Positions 1-6,484 of a stretch of DNA of 24,676 nucleotides are shown one piece after another. Under the pieces are notes generated by a model. The model was given only the letters and a program-made list of their open reading frames with translations. It searched no databases and was not told the origin of the DNA. The position numbers and the translations under genes are program-made. The DNA lies in the NCBI GenBank assembly GCA_024400275.1, contig JAKSMY010000029.1, forward strand, positions 1 through 24,676, in the 5' to 3' direction. Each line of letters opens with the position of its first letter. The first letter of the stretch is position 1. This stretch comes from Paludibacteraceae bacterium (GTDB lineage: Bacteria; Bacteroidota; Bacteroidia; Bacteroidales; Paludibacteraceae).

Positions 1-22
1 AATCTATTTCGTACCCCAATTA

Positions 23-54
23 TTTGCGTATATCAAATTTTTGTTGTATATTTG
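23..54 (+). promoter_or_regulatory. Bacteroidetes-type promoter for the murC-ftsZ cluster
   Basis: The -33 element TTTG is at 23-26, followed by a 20-nt spacer and the -7 element TATATTTG at 47-54, which is the textbook Bacteroidetes primary sigma factor promoter (TTTG / TAnnTTTG). The inferred start of transcription is near 60. Bases 22-48 match 26 of 27 positions of the lepA promoter (9692-9718, minus strand). An outlying shared block CTATTTCGTA lies at 4-13. The first start codon downstream is the GTG at 80, about 20 nt from the inferred transcript start. Confidence 0.85.
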
Positions 55-79
55 CACGCGATTTAGAAAATAGATAATT

Positions 80-217
80 GTGAGTGCTGTTGCTTTACAA
101 AATTTATTGGATTACTTGACCGCCACATTAAGTGTCCGCAATCGCAAATGGCTCGCTGAACGGCTAATTATGCCTATGACAAAACAAGTCTACAACGATA
201 GACGCTCTATGGAATAA
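80..217 (+). CDS. possible small protein of 45 residues ahead of murC
   Basis: An open frame starts with GTG at 80 and ends with TAA at 215-217, three bases before the murC ATG. It encodes 45 residues beginning VSAVALQNLLDYLTATLS and containing RNRKWLAERL, predicted to be mostly helical and basic. I do not recognise a characterised family. The pattern (short N-terminal helix, then LS..N/RKWLAERL) reminds me of the N-terminal part of small antitoxin-like proteins common in Bacteroidales, but that is recollection and not a search result. In favour: the leader of about 20 nt from the predicted transcription start is typical of this window, whereas murC would otherwise have a 160-nt leader; the frame closes just before murC, as for translational coupling. 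Against: non-ATG start, short length, no visible domain. It could also be a remnant of a longer gene. Confidence 0.45.
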   Translation: MSAVALQNLLDYLTATLSVRNRKWLAERLIMPMTKQVYNDRRSME

Positions 218-220
218 ACC

Positions 221-1600
221 ATGTTAGAGAAACAAGATATTCAGACATATTATTTTTTAGGGATTGGGGGCATCGGAATGTCCGCATTGGCGCGGTATTT
301 CAAGCAATTAGGCTATGACGTTCGCGGTTACGACCGCACACCGTCACCACTGACACGCGAATTGGAAGCAGAGCACATATCCATTCAATATAACGACAAT
401 ATCCCTACGGACCTAACTCCGCAAAGAACCATTGTTGTACGTACGCCCGCCGTGCCTGACGACGAACCTGTTTTTACCTATTTTAGGGAACAGAACTACA
501 CCATTCTCAAGCGTTCCGAAGTATTGGGATTGGTTACTCGTCAGAAGAAAGCCCTCTGCGTGGCAGGAACGCACGGCAAGACAACAACAAGTACCATACT
601 GGCGCACATCATGGCAGGTAGCCACTTAGGCACGAATGCTTTTTTAGGCGGCATCAGCAATAACTACAAAAGTAACCTGTTAATCGACAAGGATAGCGAT
701 TTTGTTGTGGTTGAGGCCGATGAGTACGACCGCAGTTTTCATCGCCTGCACCCCTACATGTCCGTTATCACGAGTATAGACCCTGATCATTTGGATATAT
801 ATGGTACTGCCGACGAATACCAAAAAGGTTTTGATATTTATGCCGGATTGGTGCAAGAAGCGATTGTTATAAAGAAGGGGGAATCGGTGAACGGTCACAG
901 ACCGTCTTCGGCTGATAGAATAAGGACCGCCCATACTCCATGCGTTTACACCTATTCGGCAGAGGAAAAAGCCGATTTCTATGCCGACCGTATTACTATG
1001 CAGAACGGTGATATTTGGTTTGACTTTGTAGGTCCCGATGTGCGAATAGAGCAAGTCAGATTGGGCGTGCCGGTGTGGGTGAACATAGAGAACAGCGTTG
1101 CCGCTATGGCAATGGCTTGGTTGAACGGTGTCACGGCAGACGAGTGCCGAAAAGGGGTGGAGAGTTTTGCCGGGGTGTATAGACGTTTCAATATCCACGT
1201 CAAGACGGATCACGTGGTGTATGTAGATGATTACGCCCATCACCCTACAGAGTTGAACGCTTCTCTTCAATCGATTCGCAAACTTTATCCGGATAGGCAT
1301 TTTATAGCGGTGTTCCAGCCACATCTATATACTCGCACAAGGGACTTTGCTGCAGATTTCAAGCAGGTGTTGTCGCAGGCAGATGAATCAATCTTATTAC
1401 CCATCTATCCTGCACGGGAATTACCTATTCCGGGAGTGACGAGCGAGATGCTTGGTGGAAAAGTTGTTGAAAAAAAGGACATTGTGGAGTATATCGCAAA
1501 ACGTGTGCAGGAGATAGAGAAATCTGTTGTCGTGTTGAGTTTGGGTGCAGGTGATATAGATAGAATCGTTCCGCAGATGGCAGAGCGATTAGGGAAGTGA
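221..1600 (+). CDS. murC: UDP-N-acetylmuramate--L-alanine ligase
   Basis: This cytoplasmic enzyme joins L-alanine to UDP-MurNAc using ATP, the first amino-acid addition in peptidoglycan precursor synthesis. The 459 residues match the usual family length. The N-terminal Rossmann domain carries GIGGIGMSALA (14-24), the central Mur ligase domain carries the ATP-binding GTHGKTTT (116-123) and the DEYDRSF block (167-173), and the C-terminal domain carries DDYAHHPTE (336-344) and FQPHLYTRTRDF (365-376). The ATG at 221 places the Rossmann glycines at the expected distance from the N terminus. The gene heads murC-ftsQ-ftsA-ftsZ, the conserved end of the division/cell-wall cluster; murG, often just upstream, is not in this window. 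The TGA stop is also the first three bases of a repeat spacer (1598-1614). Confidence 0.97.
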   Translation: MLEKQDIQTYYFLGIGGIGMSALARYFKQLGYDVRGYDRTPSPLTRELEAEHISIQYNDNIPTDLTPQRTIVVRTPAVPDDEPVFTYFREQNYTILKRSEVLGLVTRQKKALCVAGTHGKTTTSTILAHIMAGSHLGTNAFLGGISNNYKSNLLIDKDSDFVVVEADEYDRSFHRLHPYMSVITSIDPDHLDIYGTADEYQKGFDIYAGLVQEAIVIKKGESVNGHRPSSADRIRTAHTPCVYTYSAEEKADFYADRITMQNGDIWFDFVGPDVRIEQVRLGVPVWVNIENSVAAMAMAWLNGVTADECRKGVESFAGVYRRFNIHVKTDHVVYVDDYAHHPTELNASLQSIRKLYPDRHFIAVFQPHLYTRTRDFAADFKQVLSQADESILLPIYPARELPIPGVTSEMLGGKVVEKKDIVEYIAKRVQEIEKSVVVLSLGAGDIDRIVPQMAERLGK

Positions 1601-1614
1601 TAGTTGACAATTGA
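1598..1614. repeat. TCAACTA-type spacer repeat, murC/ftsQ junction
   Basis: The 17-bp sequence TGATAGTTGACAATTGA fills the whole murC-ftsQ gap and supplies the murC stop codon. Its reverse complement is identical to 11698-11714 at the korA/korB junction, so the same element occurs here in the opposite orientation. Confidence 0.85.
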
Positions 1615-2361
1615 ATGTTGAAACCGATTTGGAAACATATTATAGCAAGTGTTTGTGCGGTGATAGTCGTGGCTTATATGGTGTTTGGCATTACGATGAG
1701 CCACCGGACGGCTTTGTTACCATGCCGGCAGGTGCTTATTTGTATTCAAGACAGTGCCGAGCGAATGTACATCACCAAGGCTGAGATAATGCACCTGTTG
1801 AACGAGAAAAAGATGTCACCGATTGGGCTTACCATTCAGGATTTTCATCCGCAACGCATAGAAGATGCCGTGACGGCGCACCCTATGCTTCGCACGTGCG
1901 AGTGCTACACGGACATACGGGGCAATATATGTCTCCGTGTGACGCAACGTATTCCATTGGTGCGTGTGGTGACGGGTGCCGATACCTATTTTATTGATAC
2001 AGACCGCAAGTTGATGCCGGTGCGGGCAAGTGTCAAGACATCGGTTTTGGCAGTTACGGGAGATGTGAGTCGTCGTATGGCGGCTGAGCAAATAAGTGAT
2101 TTTGCGGAGTGGCTACAGTATGATGAATACTGGAAAAACCGTATTATTCGTATTCAGATGGATTCGCCTCAAATGGTGCGCTTGATACAATCTGACGGCG
2201 CGGCGGATATATGTTTGGGTAAGTGGAGCGACTATCAGCGTAAAATGAACAAGTTACATCGCTGGTATGTTGCAGGGCAAGGATTGAATTTAGAACAATA
2301 CCGGTCGGTAGATGTGCGGTATGACGGACAAGTGGTGGGAGTGAAGGAAGTTGATAGTTGA
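1615..2361 (+). CDS. ftsQ: cell division protein FtsQ
   Basis: FtsQ is a single-pass inner-membrane divisome protein that links early and late division proteins in the periplasm. The 248 residues show a short cytoplasmic N terminus, one membrane segment at about 8-27, then a periplasmic part with a POTRA-like stretch (about 35-115) including the L.QRIPLVRV-type end (residues 110-119), followed by the beta domain. Sequence conservation in this family is low, so the assignment leans on length, topology and position between murC and ftsA, which is the standard order in Bacteroidales. The last residues (EVDS) and the stop codon are encoded by a copy of the TCAACTA-type spacer repeat (2349-2364). 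Confidence 0.92.
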   Translation: MLKPIWKHIIASVCAVIVVAYMVFGITMSHRTALLPCRQVLICIQDSAERMYITKAEIMHLLNEKKMSPIGLTIQDFHPQRIEDAVTAHPMLRTCECYTDIRGNICLRVTQRIPLVRVVTGADTYFIDTDRKLMPVRASVKTSVLAVTGDVSRRMAAEQISDFAEWLQYDEYWKNRIIRIQMDSPQMVRLIQSDGAADICLGKWSDYQRKMNKLHRWYVAGQGLNLEQYRSVDVRYDGQVVGVKEVDS

Positions 2362-2364
2362 CAA
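2349..2364. repeat. TCAACTA-type spacer repeat, ftsQ/ftsA junction
   Basis: AGTTGATAGTTGACAA; the reverse complement matches 16 bases of the korA/korB copy. It overlaps the 3' end of ftsQ, including its TGA stop at 2359-2361, and has the same orientation as the murC/ftsQ copy. Confidence 0.8.
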
Positions 2365-2371
2365 ATAAGAT

Positions 2372-3640
2372 ATGCCAAAAAAGGTTAAAAGACAGTTAGC
2401 AGAAGTATTGCCGTTGGTTGCCATTGAATTGGGTAGCCACTCCGTGCGTGCGATGGCTGCAGAAAAGGTTGGACCGGATTTATTGCATGTGTTGGGTTAT
2501 GAAGAAAATCGCAAATATGCCTGCGTAGATAGGGGAATTGTGGTGCAGACTTCAAGTGCCGGATATATGATAGGCGAGACTCTTCGCCTGTTGGGTAATC
2601 GTATCAATCATGCCGATTTACCGGCAGCTTTTGTGCTGTTGGGAGGTAGCAGTATGCAGGTAGTTCCCGTGTATAGCCGCCGTGATTTGGTTCGCAAACG
2701 TACGGTGTCTGACTCTATATTGGAGGAGATGGAGAAAGAGTGCAAGAGTAAGATAGAAGGCCGTAATCCGGGAGTGGCAGTATTGGACTTGATTCCTTCT
2801 TTTTTCGTGTTAGATGGTCAGGAGCAGGAGGAGGCACCGAGTCCCACGCAACGGGTGACTTTGTTTGAAGCACATTATATCGCTTTTGTAGGCAAGAAAG
2901 AACTGGAGGAAAAAGTAATTGCCAGTTTTGACCGTGCCACCAAATCTATCGAGAAAGCATTTACCCGTCCCGAAGCTTTGCTATCGGCATTTGCTTTTGA
3001 GGACCAGAGTGTGTTGACTGACGGTTGTGCGGTTTTGGATATGGGAGCCCAAACCACCACTTTGTCGGTGTATAAAGGCAATCAGTATCTCAAAACCAAG
3101 GTATATCCCAAGGGCGGTTATCATATTACCCAACTGATTGCACAGCAGGGGATATCGTTTGAGAATGCCGAGAAAATAAAAAAAGAGCACGGTTTTGCGG
3201 CTCCCGCATTAGTGGAGAAAAACTACACGATGCAGATTCCCGGTTCACCCGAGATAAACGGGGTTTGGAAAACAAGCAGTGTAGAATTGGCAACCCTTAT
3301 CAAGCAGGCTTTAGACGAGATGATAGATCCGTTAATGGATATATTGAATGAGTATAGCGGTCGTATTCGCTGTTTGTATATCACGGGTGGTGCCAGTTTG
3401 TTGCAAGGTATCATAGAGTATTTGGAAAGCAAGACTTCCGTGCCCGTGCTCTATGGCAGTCATGCCGGCTTGTTGGACCGTTTGACTCCCGATGAATACT
3501 GTTCTCCCGAGTATGCCAGTTTGGTGGGAGGTTTGATATTAGGAAGCGATTATCGTGATTTGCATCCCGGCAAATTATTGGAGCCCCCGACGATAGTGGC
3601 GTTTACCAAAATAGTAGATTTATTTACCGATCAACAATAA
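2372..3640 (+). CDS. ftsA: cell division protein FtsA
   Basis: FtsA is an actin-like ATPase that tethers FtsZ to the membrane. The 422 residues carry the actin-fold signatures in order: phosphate-1 loop VAIELGSHSVR (16-26), an SHS2/1C-like insertion (about 88-180), phosphate-2 loop VLDMGAQTTTLSVY (221-234) and the adenosine motif YITGGASLLQG (336-346). The last residues (IVAFTKIVDLFTD) can form a short amphipathic helix, which fits the family's membrane-targeting tail. The start at 2372 is 10 nt after the ftsQ stop, with no Shine-Dalgarno sequence. ftsZ follows 6 nt downstream, so co-transcription is expected. Confidence 0.96.
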   Translation: MPKKVKRQLAEVLPLVAIELGSHSVRAMAAEKVGPDLLHVLGYEENRKYACVDRGIVVQTSSAGYMIGETLRLLGNRINHADLPAAFVLLGGSSMQVVPVYSRRDLVRKRTVSDSILEEMEKECKSKIEGRNPGVAVLDLIPSFFVLDGQEQEEAPSPTQRVTLFEAHYIAFVGKKELEEKVIASFDRATKSIEKAFTRPEALLSAFAFEDQSVLTDGCAVLDMGAQTTTLSVYKGNQYLKTKVYPKGGYHITQLIAQQGISFENAEKIKKEHGFAAPALVEKNYTMQIPGSPEINGVWKTSSVELATLIKQALDEMIDPLMDILNEYSGRIRCLYITGGASLLQGIIEYLESKTSVPVLYGSHAGLLDRLTPDEYCSPEYASLVGGLILGSDYRDLHPGKLLEPPTIVAFTKIVDLFTDQQ

Positions 3641-3646
3641 CATTGT

Positions 3647-4879
3647 ATGAATGAAGACTTGCTTCCGTTGGAAATAGACATCAAGGAAGATTCTATTATC
3701 AAAGTGATGGGCGTAGGTGGCGGTGGCTGCAATGCTGTCAATCACATGTACCAACAAGGGATTGTTGGCGTAACTTTTTTAGTGTGCAATACCGATAAGC
3801 AGGCTTTAGGACGATGTTCTGTTCCTGCCAAACTGCAATTGGGACCCGGTTTGGGAGCCGGCGGTAATCCGGATAAAGCTCGCCGCTATGCAGATGAAAA
3901 TAGAGACCGTATTCATGAGGCTTTGGACGACGGTACGCAAATGTTGTTTCTTGCTGCTGGAATGGGTGGCGGTACCGGTACGGGAGCCACGGCTATCATA
4001 GCCGAAGAAGCGCAGCAAATGGGTATATTGACGGTAGGTATAGTTACTATTCCTTTTGCCTTCGAAGGCAAACCTAAAATACGCAAGGCATTGACCGGTG
4101 TCGCTACTTTGGCGGAGCACGTAGATGCCATTTTGGTCATCAACAATGAAAAACTGAATCAGATATATCCCGATTTGGACTTGCTGAATGCTTTCAGCAA
4201 ATCGAATGACGTGGTTAGTAATGCCGCACGTTCTATCGCTGAGATTATCACCATTCCGGGATACATCAATACTGATTTTGCGGATGTATATACTACGCTC
4301 AAAGATGGTAAGGTTGCCATTATGAATGTGGGTCAGGCGGGAGGAAAAAGCCGTGTAACGGACGCTATCAACAATGCCCTTAATTCCCCGTTGGTTAATA
4401 CCAATGACGTACATGGTGCCAAACGTGTATTGCTGCAGTTCTATTGTTCCACCGAACATGCTATTCAAACGCAGGAGACAGACCAGATTTACGAATTTGT
4501 GCGTGAGGTAGGTGAGGAAGTGGAAGTTCAATGGGGTGTGTCGTTAGATGAATCGTTGGGTGATGAAGTGCGTGTTACGTTGATAGCAACAGGATACGAG
4601 GTAAGTGATATACCTTCGTTGAAAGAGGAAGTTGGGCAACCTACGGTGGAAGATGCCATTAAGGCTAACTACGACGAGTTGCCTATACCTGTGCAAAAGA
4701 AAAGTGATGAAGTGGCACCGGAAATAGTATTTACCCACTCGGATTTGTCTGACGATGACATAGTTATCACGTTAGAGGAAGAAAACGAGAAACCCGAAGA
4801 AGAACAGGCATCTGCGCCGGAACCTGCACCTGCACCGCAGAAACACGGTTTTGCAAGTTGGATGCGTACACGTAAATAA
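3647..4879 (+). CDS. ftsZ: cell division protein FtsZ
   Basis: FtsZ is the tubulin-like GTPase that forms the division ring. The 410 residues begin with a short N-terminal extension; the nucleotide-binding GVGGGGCNAV is at 22-31, the tubulin signature GGGTGTG at 107-113 and the T7 loop NTDFADV at 208-214. The globular part ends at about 318. It is followed by an acidic, proline-rich linker (about 325-398, including EPAPAPAP-like runs) and a short basic end peptide HGFASWMRTRK (400-410), the expected position of the FtsA-binding tail. The tail is not of the canonical proteobacterial type (no DIPAFLR-like core), so how it binds FtsA is open. Tightly packed with ftsA (6 nt) and with the downstream membrane-protein gene (8 nt). 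Confidence 0.98.
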   Translation: MNEDLLPLEIDIKEDSIIKVMGVGGGGCNAVNHMYQQGIVGVTFLVCNTDKQALGRCSVPAKLQLGPGLGAGGNPDKARRYADENRDRIHEALDDGTQMLFLAAGMGGGTGTGATAIIAEEAQQMGILTVGIVTIPFAFEGKPKIRKALTGVATLAEHVDAILVINNEKLNQIYPDLDLLNAFSKSNDVVSNAARSIAEIITIPGYINTDFADVYTTLKDGKVAIMNVGQAGGKSRVTDAINNALNSPLVNTNDVHGAKRVLLQFYCSTEHAIQTQETDQIYEFVREVGEEVEVQWGVSLDESLGDEVRVTLIATGYEVSDIPSLKEEVGQPTVEDAIKANYDELPIPVQKKSDEVAPEIVFTHSDLSDDDIVITLEEENEKPEEEQASAPEPAPAPQKHGFASWMRTRK

Positions 4880-4887
4880 TTACTAAT

Positions 4888-5856
4888 ATGGATAAAGAAA
4901 CTAATTTATTTGATTTATGTCGGTCTGCCTATCATGCGGTAGTTCGTTTTTTCGTTAATATCGGTCGGTTGATTGGCAGAATGTTGCAACTCACTTATCA
5001 GCATATCTGGGTTGTATCGGTGTGTGTGTTACTCGGATTGACAGGTATGCTTTATTATTCTCGCCCGGGTAATCGTATTTATAAGGTAGATGGCGAGGTC
5101 GTCTTGAATGGTCCTTCTATAGAAGCCGTAGCGTCTTATTGGGAGGCATTGAATCATCATTTGCCCAATGTGGCAGAGCAGAATAGAGGTAAGATACTTA
5201 ACCTTGCCGACACGGTTGCTCTGCGTATGAGTCGGTTTGAAACATTCTATGTGATTGACAGTAAGCATGATGGCATAGCCGACTATGTGGATTATAAGCG
5301 TAAAGTGTCGCCGGAAGATACGTTAAATGTACGCATGTTCAATCGCCTGATTTTGCGTTTCCGTACCAAGAATGTGGCGGCTTTACCTGAGATAGAACAA
5401 CGGTTAATGGCTTATTTGAACAGTCGCCCGTCTTTTGTTCAGGCATACGCTACGGCCCTGCCCGCTATTGAGCGTCAGCACCGGTTTGACATAGACCAGA
5501 TAGATAAATTGGATAGCCTGACATCGGTTTTCTACTTTTCTCCGTTTGGCGGGGGGGACGTTTCTACCATGCAGAATACGCAGCTCTCCTTTGGTGATGT
5601 CAACGGTAAACGCAGTATTGAGTTGTTTACTGATGAAATCGAGGATTTCTTTGTTGCCGGCAATATCCGTGCACAGAGTTATGCTTATCGTGAAGCCCCT
5701 GTTGTGTTGGTCAATCATTTTGTGGCGAATGCCCGTGCGGTGAACGGCCGCCTCAAATGCGCTATCTTGGGTTTGGTGATAGGTTGGATAATAGGGTGTG
5801 GAATAGCCGGGTTGGTAGAGAAAAGAAAAAAGGTTATTGCCTTTTTGAAGCGATAA
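4888..5856 (+). CDS. two-transmembrane envelope protein of Wzz-like topology
   Basis: No characterised family is recognised with certainty. The 322 residues show a cytoplasmic N terminus of about 38 residues, one membrane segment (about 39-57), a periplasmic region of about 230 residues, a second membrane segment (about 291-309) and a short lysine/arginine-rich cytoplasmic tail. This is the topology of chain-length determinant (Wzz-like) proteins, and the YKVDGEVVLNG stretch just after the first segment resembles their membrane-proximal beta strand; the proline motif near the second segment is not obvious. It begins 8 nt after ftsZ, so it should be co-expressed with the divisome genes. A G7 run lies at 5551-5557. 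The 3' end overlaps dedA by 23 bp on the opposite strand inside a palindrome, which gives both proteins a KKVIA stretch near the C terminus. Confidence 0.75.
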   Translation: MDKETNLFDLCRSAYHAVVRFFVNIGRLIGRMLQLTYQHIWVVSVCVLLGLTGMLYYSRPGNRIYKVDGEVVLNGPSIEAVASYWEALNHHLPNVAEQNRGKILNLADTVALRMSRFETFYVIDSKHDGIADYVDYKRKVSPEDTLNVRMFNRLILRFRTKNVAALPEIEQRLMAYLNSRPSFVQAYATALPAIERQHRFDIDQIDKLDSLTSVFYFSPFGGGDVSTMQNTQLSFGDVNGKRSIELFTDEIEDFFVAGNIRAQSYAYREAPVVLVNHFVANARAVNGRLKCAILGLVIGWIIGCGIAGLVEKRKKVIAFLKR

Positions 5857-5863
5857 CCTTTTT
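5827..5863. terminator. bidirectional stem-loop terminator inside overlapping convergent genes
   Basis: Left arm 5827-5840 and right arm 5850-5863 pair over 14 bp with one G-T pair; the loop is the 9 bases 5841-5849. The arms end in A and T runs, so a U-rich tail follows the stem in both directions (further T-rich on the minus strand). The TAA stop of the plus-strand membrane protein (5854-5856) lies in the right arm and the TAA stop of dedA (5834-5836) in the left arm. Terminator function is inferred from structure. Confidence 0.8.
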
Positions 5864-6484
5864 AATGATGAAATAAGCAACTGCTACGATTAGCAGAATG
5901 ACTATGGCCACGCTTAGTTCGTGGCTATATTCTTTTATCGTGTCCATTTGTCCGGCTGCCACGTAGCCTAATAAAGCCAGGACGCAGTTCCAAATCAGTG
6001 CACCCAAAAAAGTATAAAGCAGGAATGGTCCCATTTTCATTCGTGCCAATCCGGCAGGAATACTAATGAGTTGGCGAATGCCGGGAATGAAACGTCCGAT
6101 AAAAGTGGACATATTGCCGTGGTCGCGAAAATAGACTTCGGCTTGTTGTATTTTCTCCCCGGATAGCAAACATAGGTGTCCTAATTTGGAATCGGCAAAT
6201 TTGTAGATAATGGGTCTTCCTAACCACACCGATAGGTAGTAGTTGATGATGGCACCTATCATGGCTCCCAATGTGCCGAATAGTACTATAATCAGTACAT
6301 CTAACGGGTAGTTGCCACTAACGCATAGGACGCTATCCGGCTGACCTGCCACAAAAGCGGCGGGAGGTATAACCACTTCGCTCGGAAAAGGTATAAAGGA
6401 CGACTCAATGGTCATTAACGCAGTAATCGACGCATAGTTCATATGCGCCGAGTACCACGAAATGATGTTGTCAATGATAGTCAT
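5834..6484 (-). CDS. DedA family (SNARE-associated/VTT domain) membrane protein
   Basis: DedA proteins are polytopic inner-membrane proteins; characterised members flip undecaprenyl phosphate or phospholipids, or are needed for membrane homeostasis. The 216 residues contain the conserved acidic motif ESSFIPFPSE (27-36), the G.LG..IGA.INYYLSVWLGR block (about 70-90) and the signature FIGRFIPGIRQ (128-138), then hydrophobic segments at about 152-176 and 190-208. Its ATG (6484-6482) directly follows the TAA of the upstream transporter gene with no spacer, so translation is probably coupled. Which lipid this member handles cannot be told from the sequence. The C-terminal KKVIASKRQ is encoded by the shared terminator palindrome. 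Confidence 0.93.
   Translation of the reverse strand: MTIIDNIISWYSAHMNYASITALMTIESSFIPFPSEVVIPPAAFVAGQPDSVLCVSGNYPLDVLIIVLFGTLGAMIGAIINYYLSVWLGRPIIYKFADSKLGHLCLLSGEKIQQAEVYFRDHGNMSTFIGRFIPGIRQLISIPAGLARMKMGPFLLYTFLGALIWNCVLALLGYVAAGQMDTIKEYSHELSVAIVILLIVAVAYFIIKKVIASKRQ

Noticed and set aside
3806..4531. Open frame of 241 codons antisense to ftsZ
   Set aside because: Shadow of the conserved GTPase coding sequence; no independent support.
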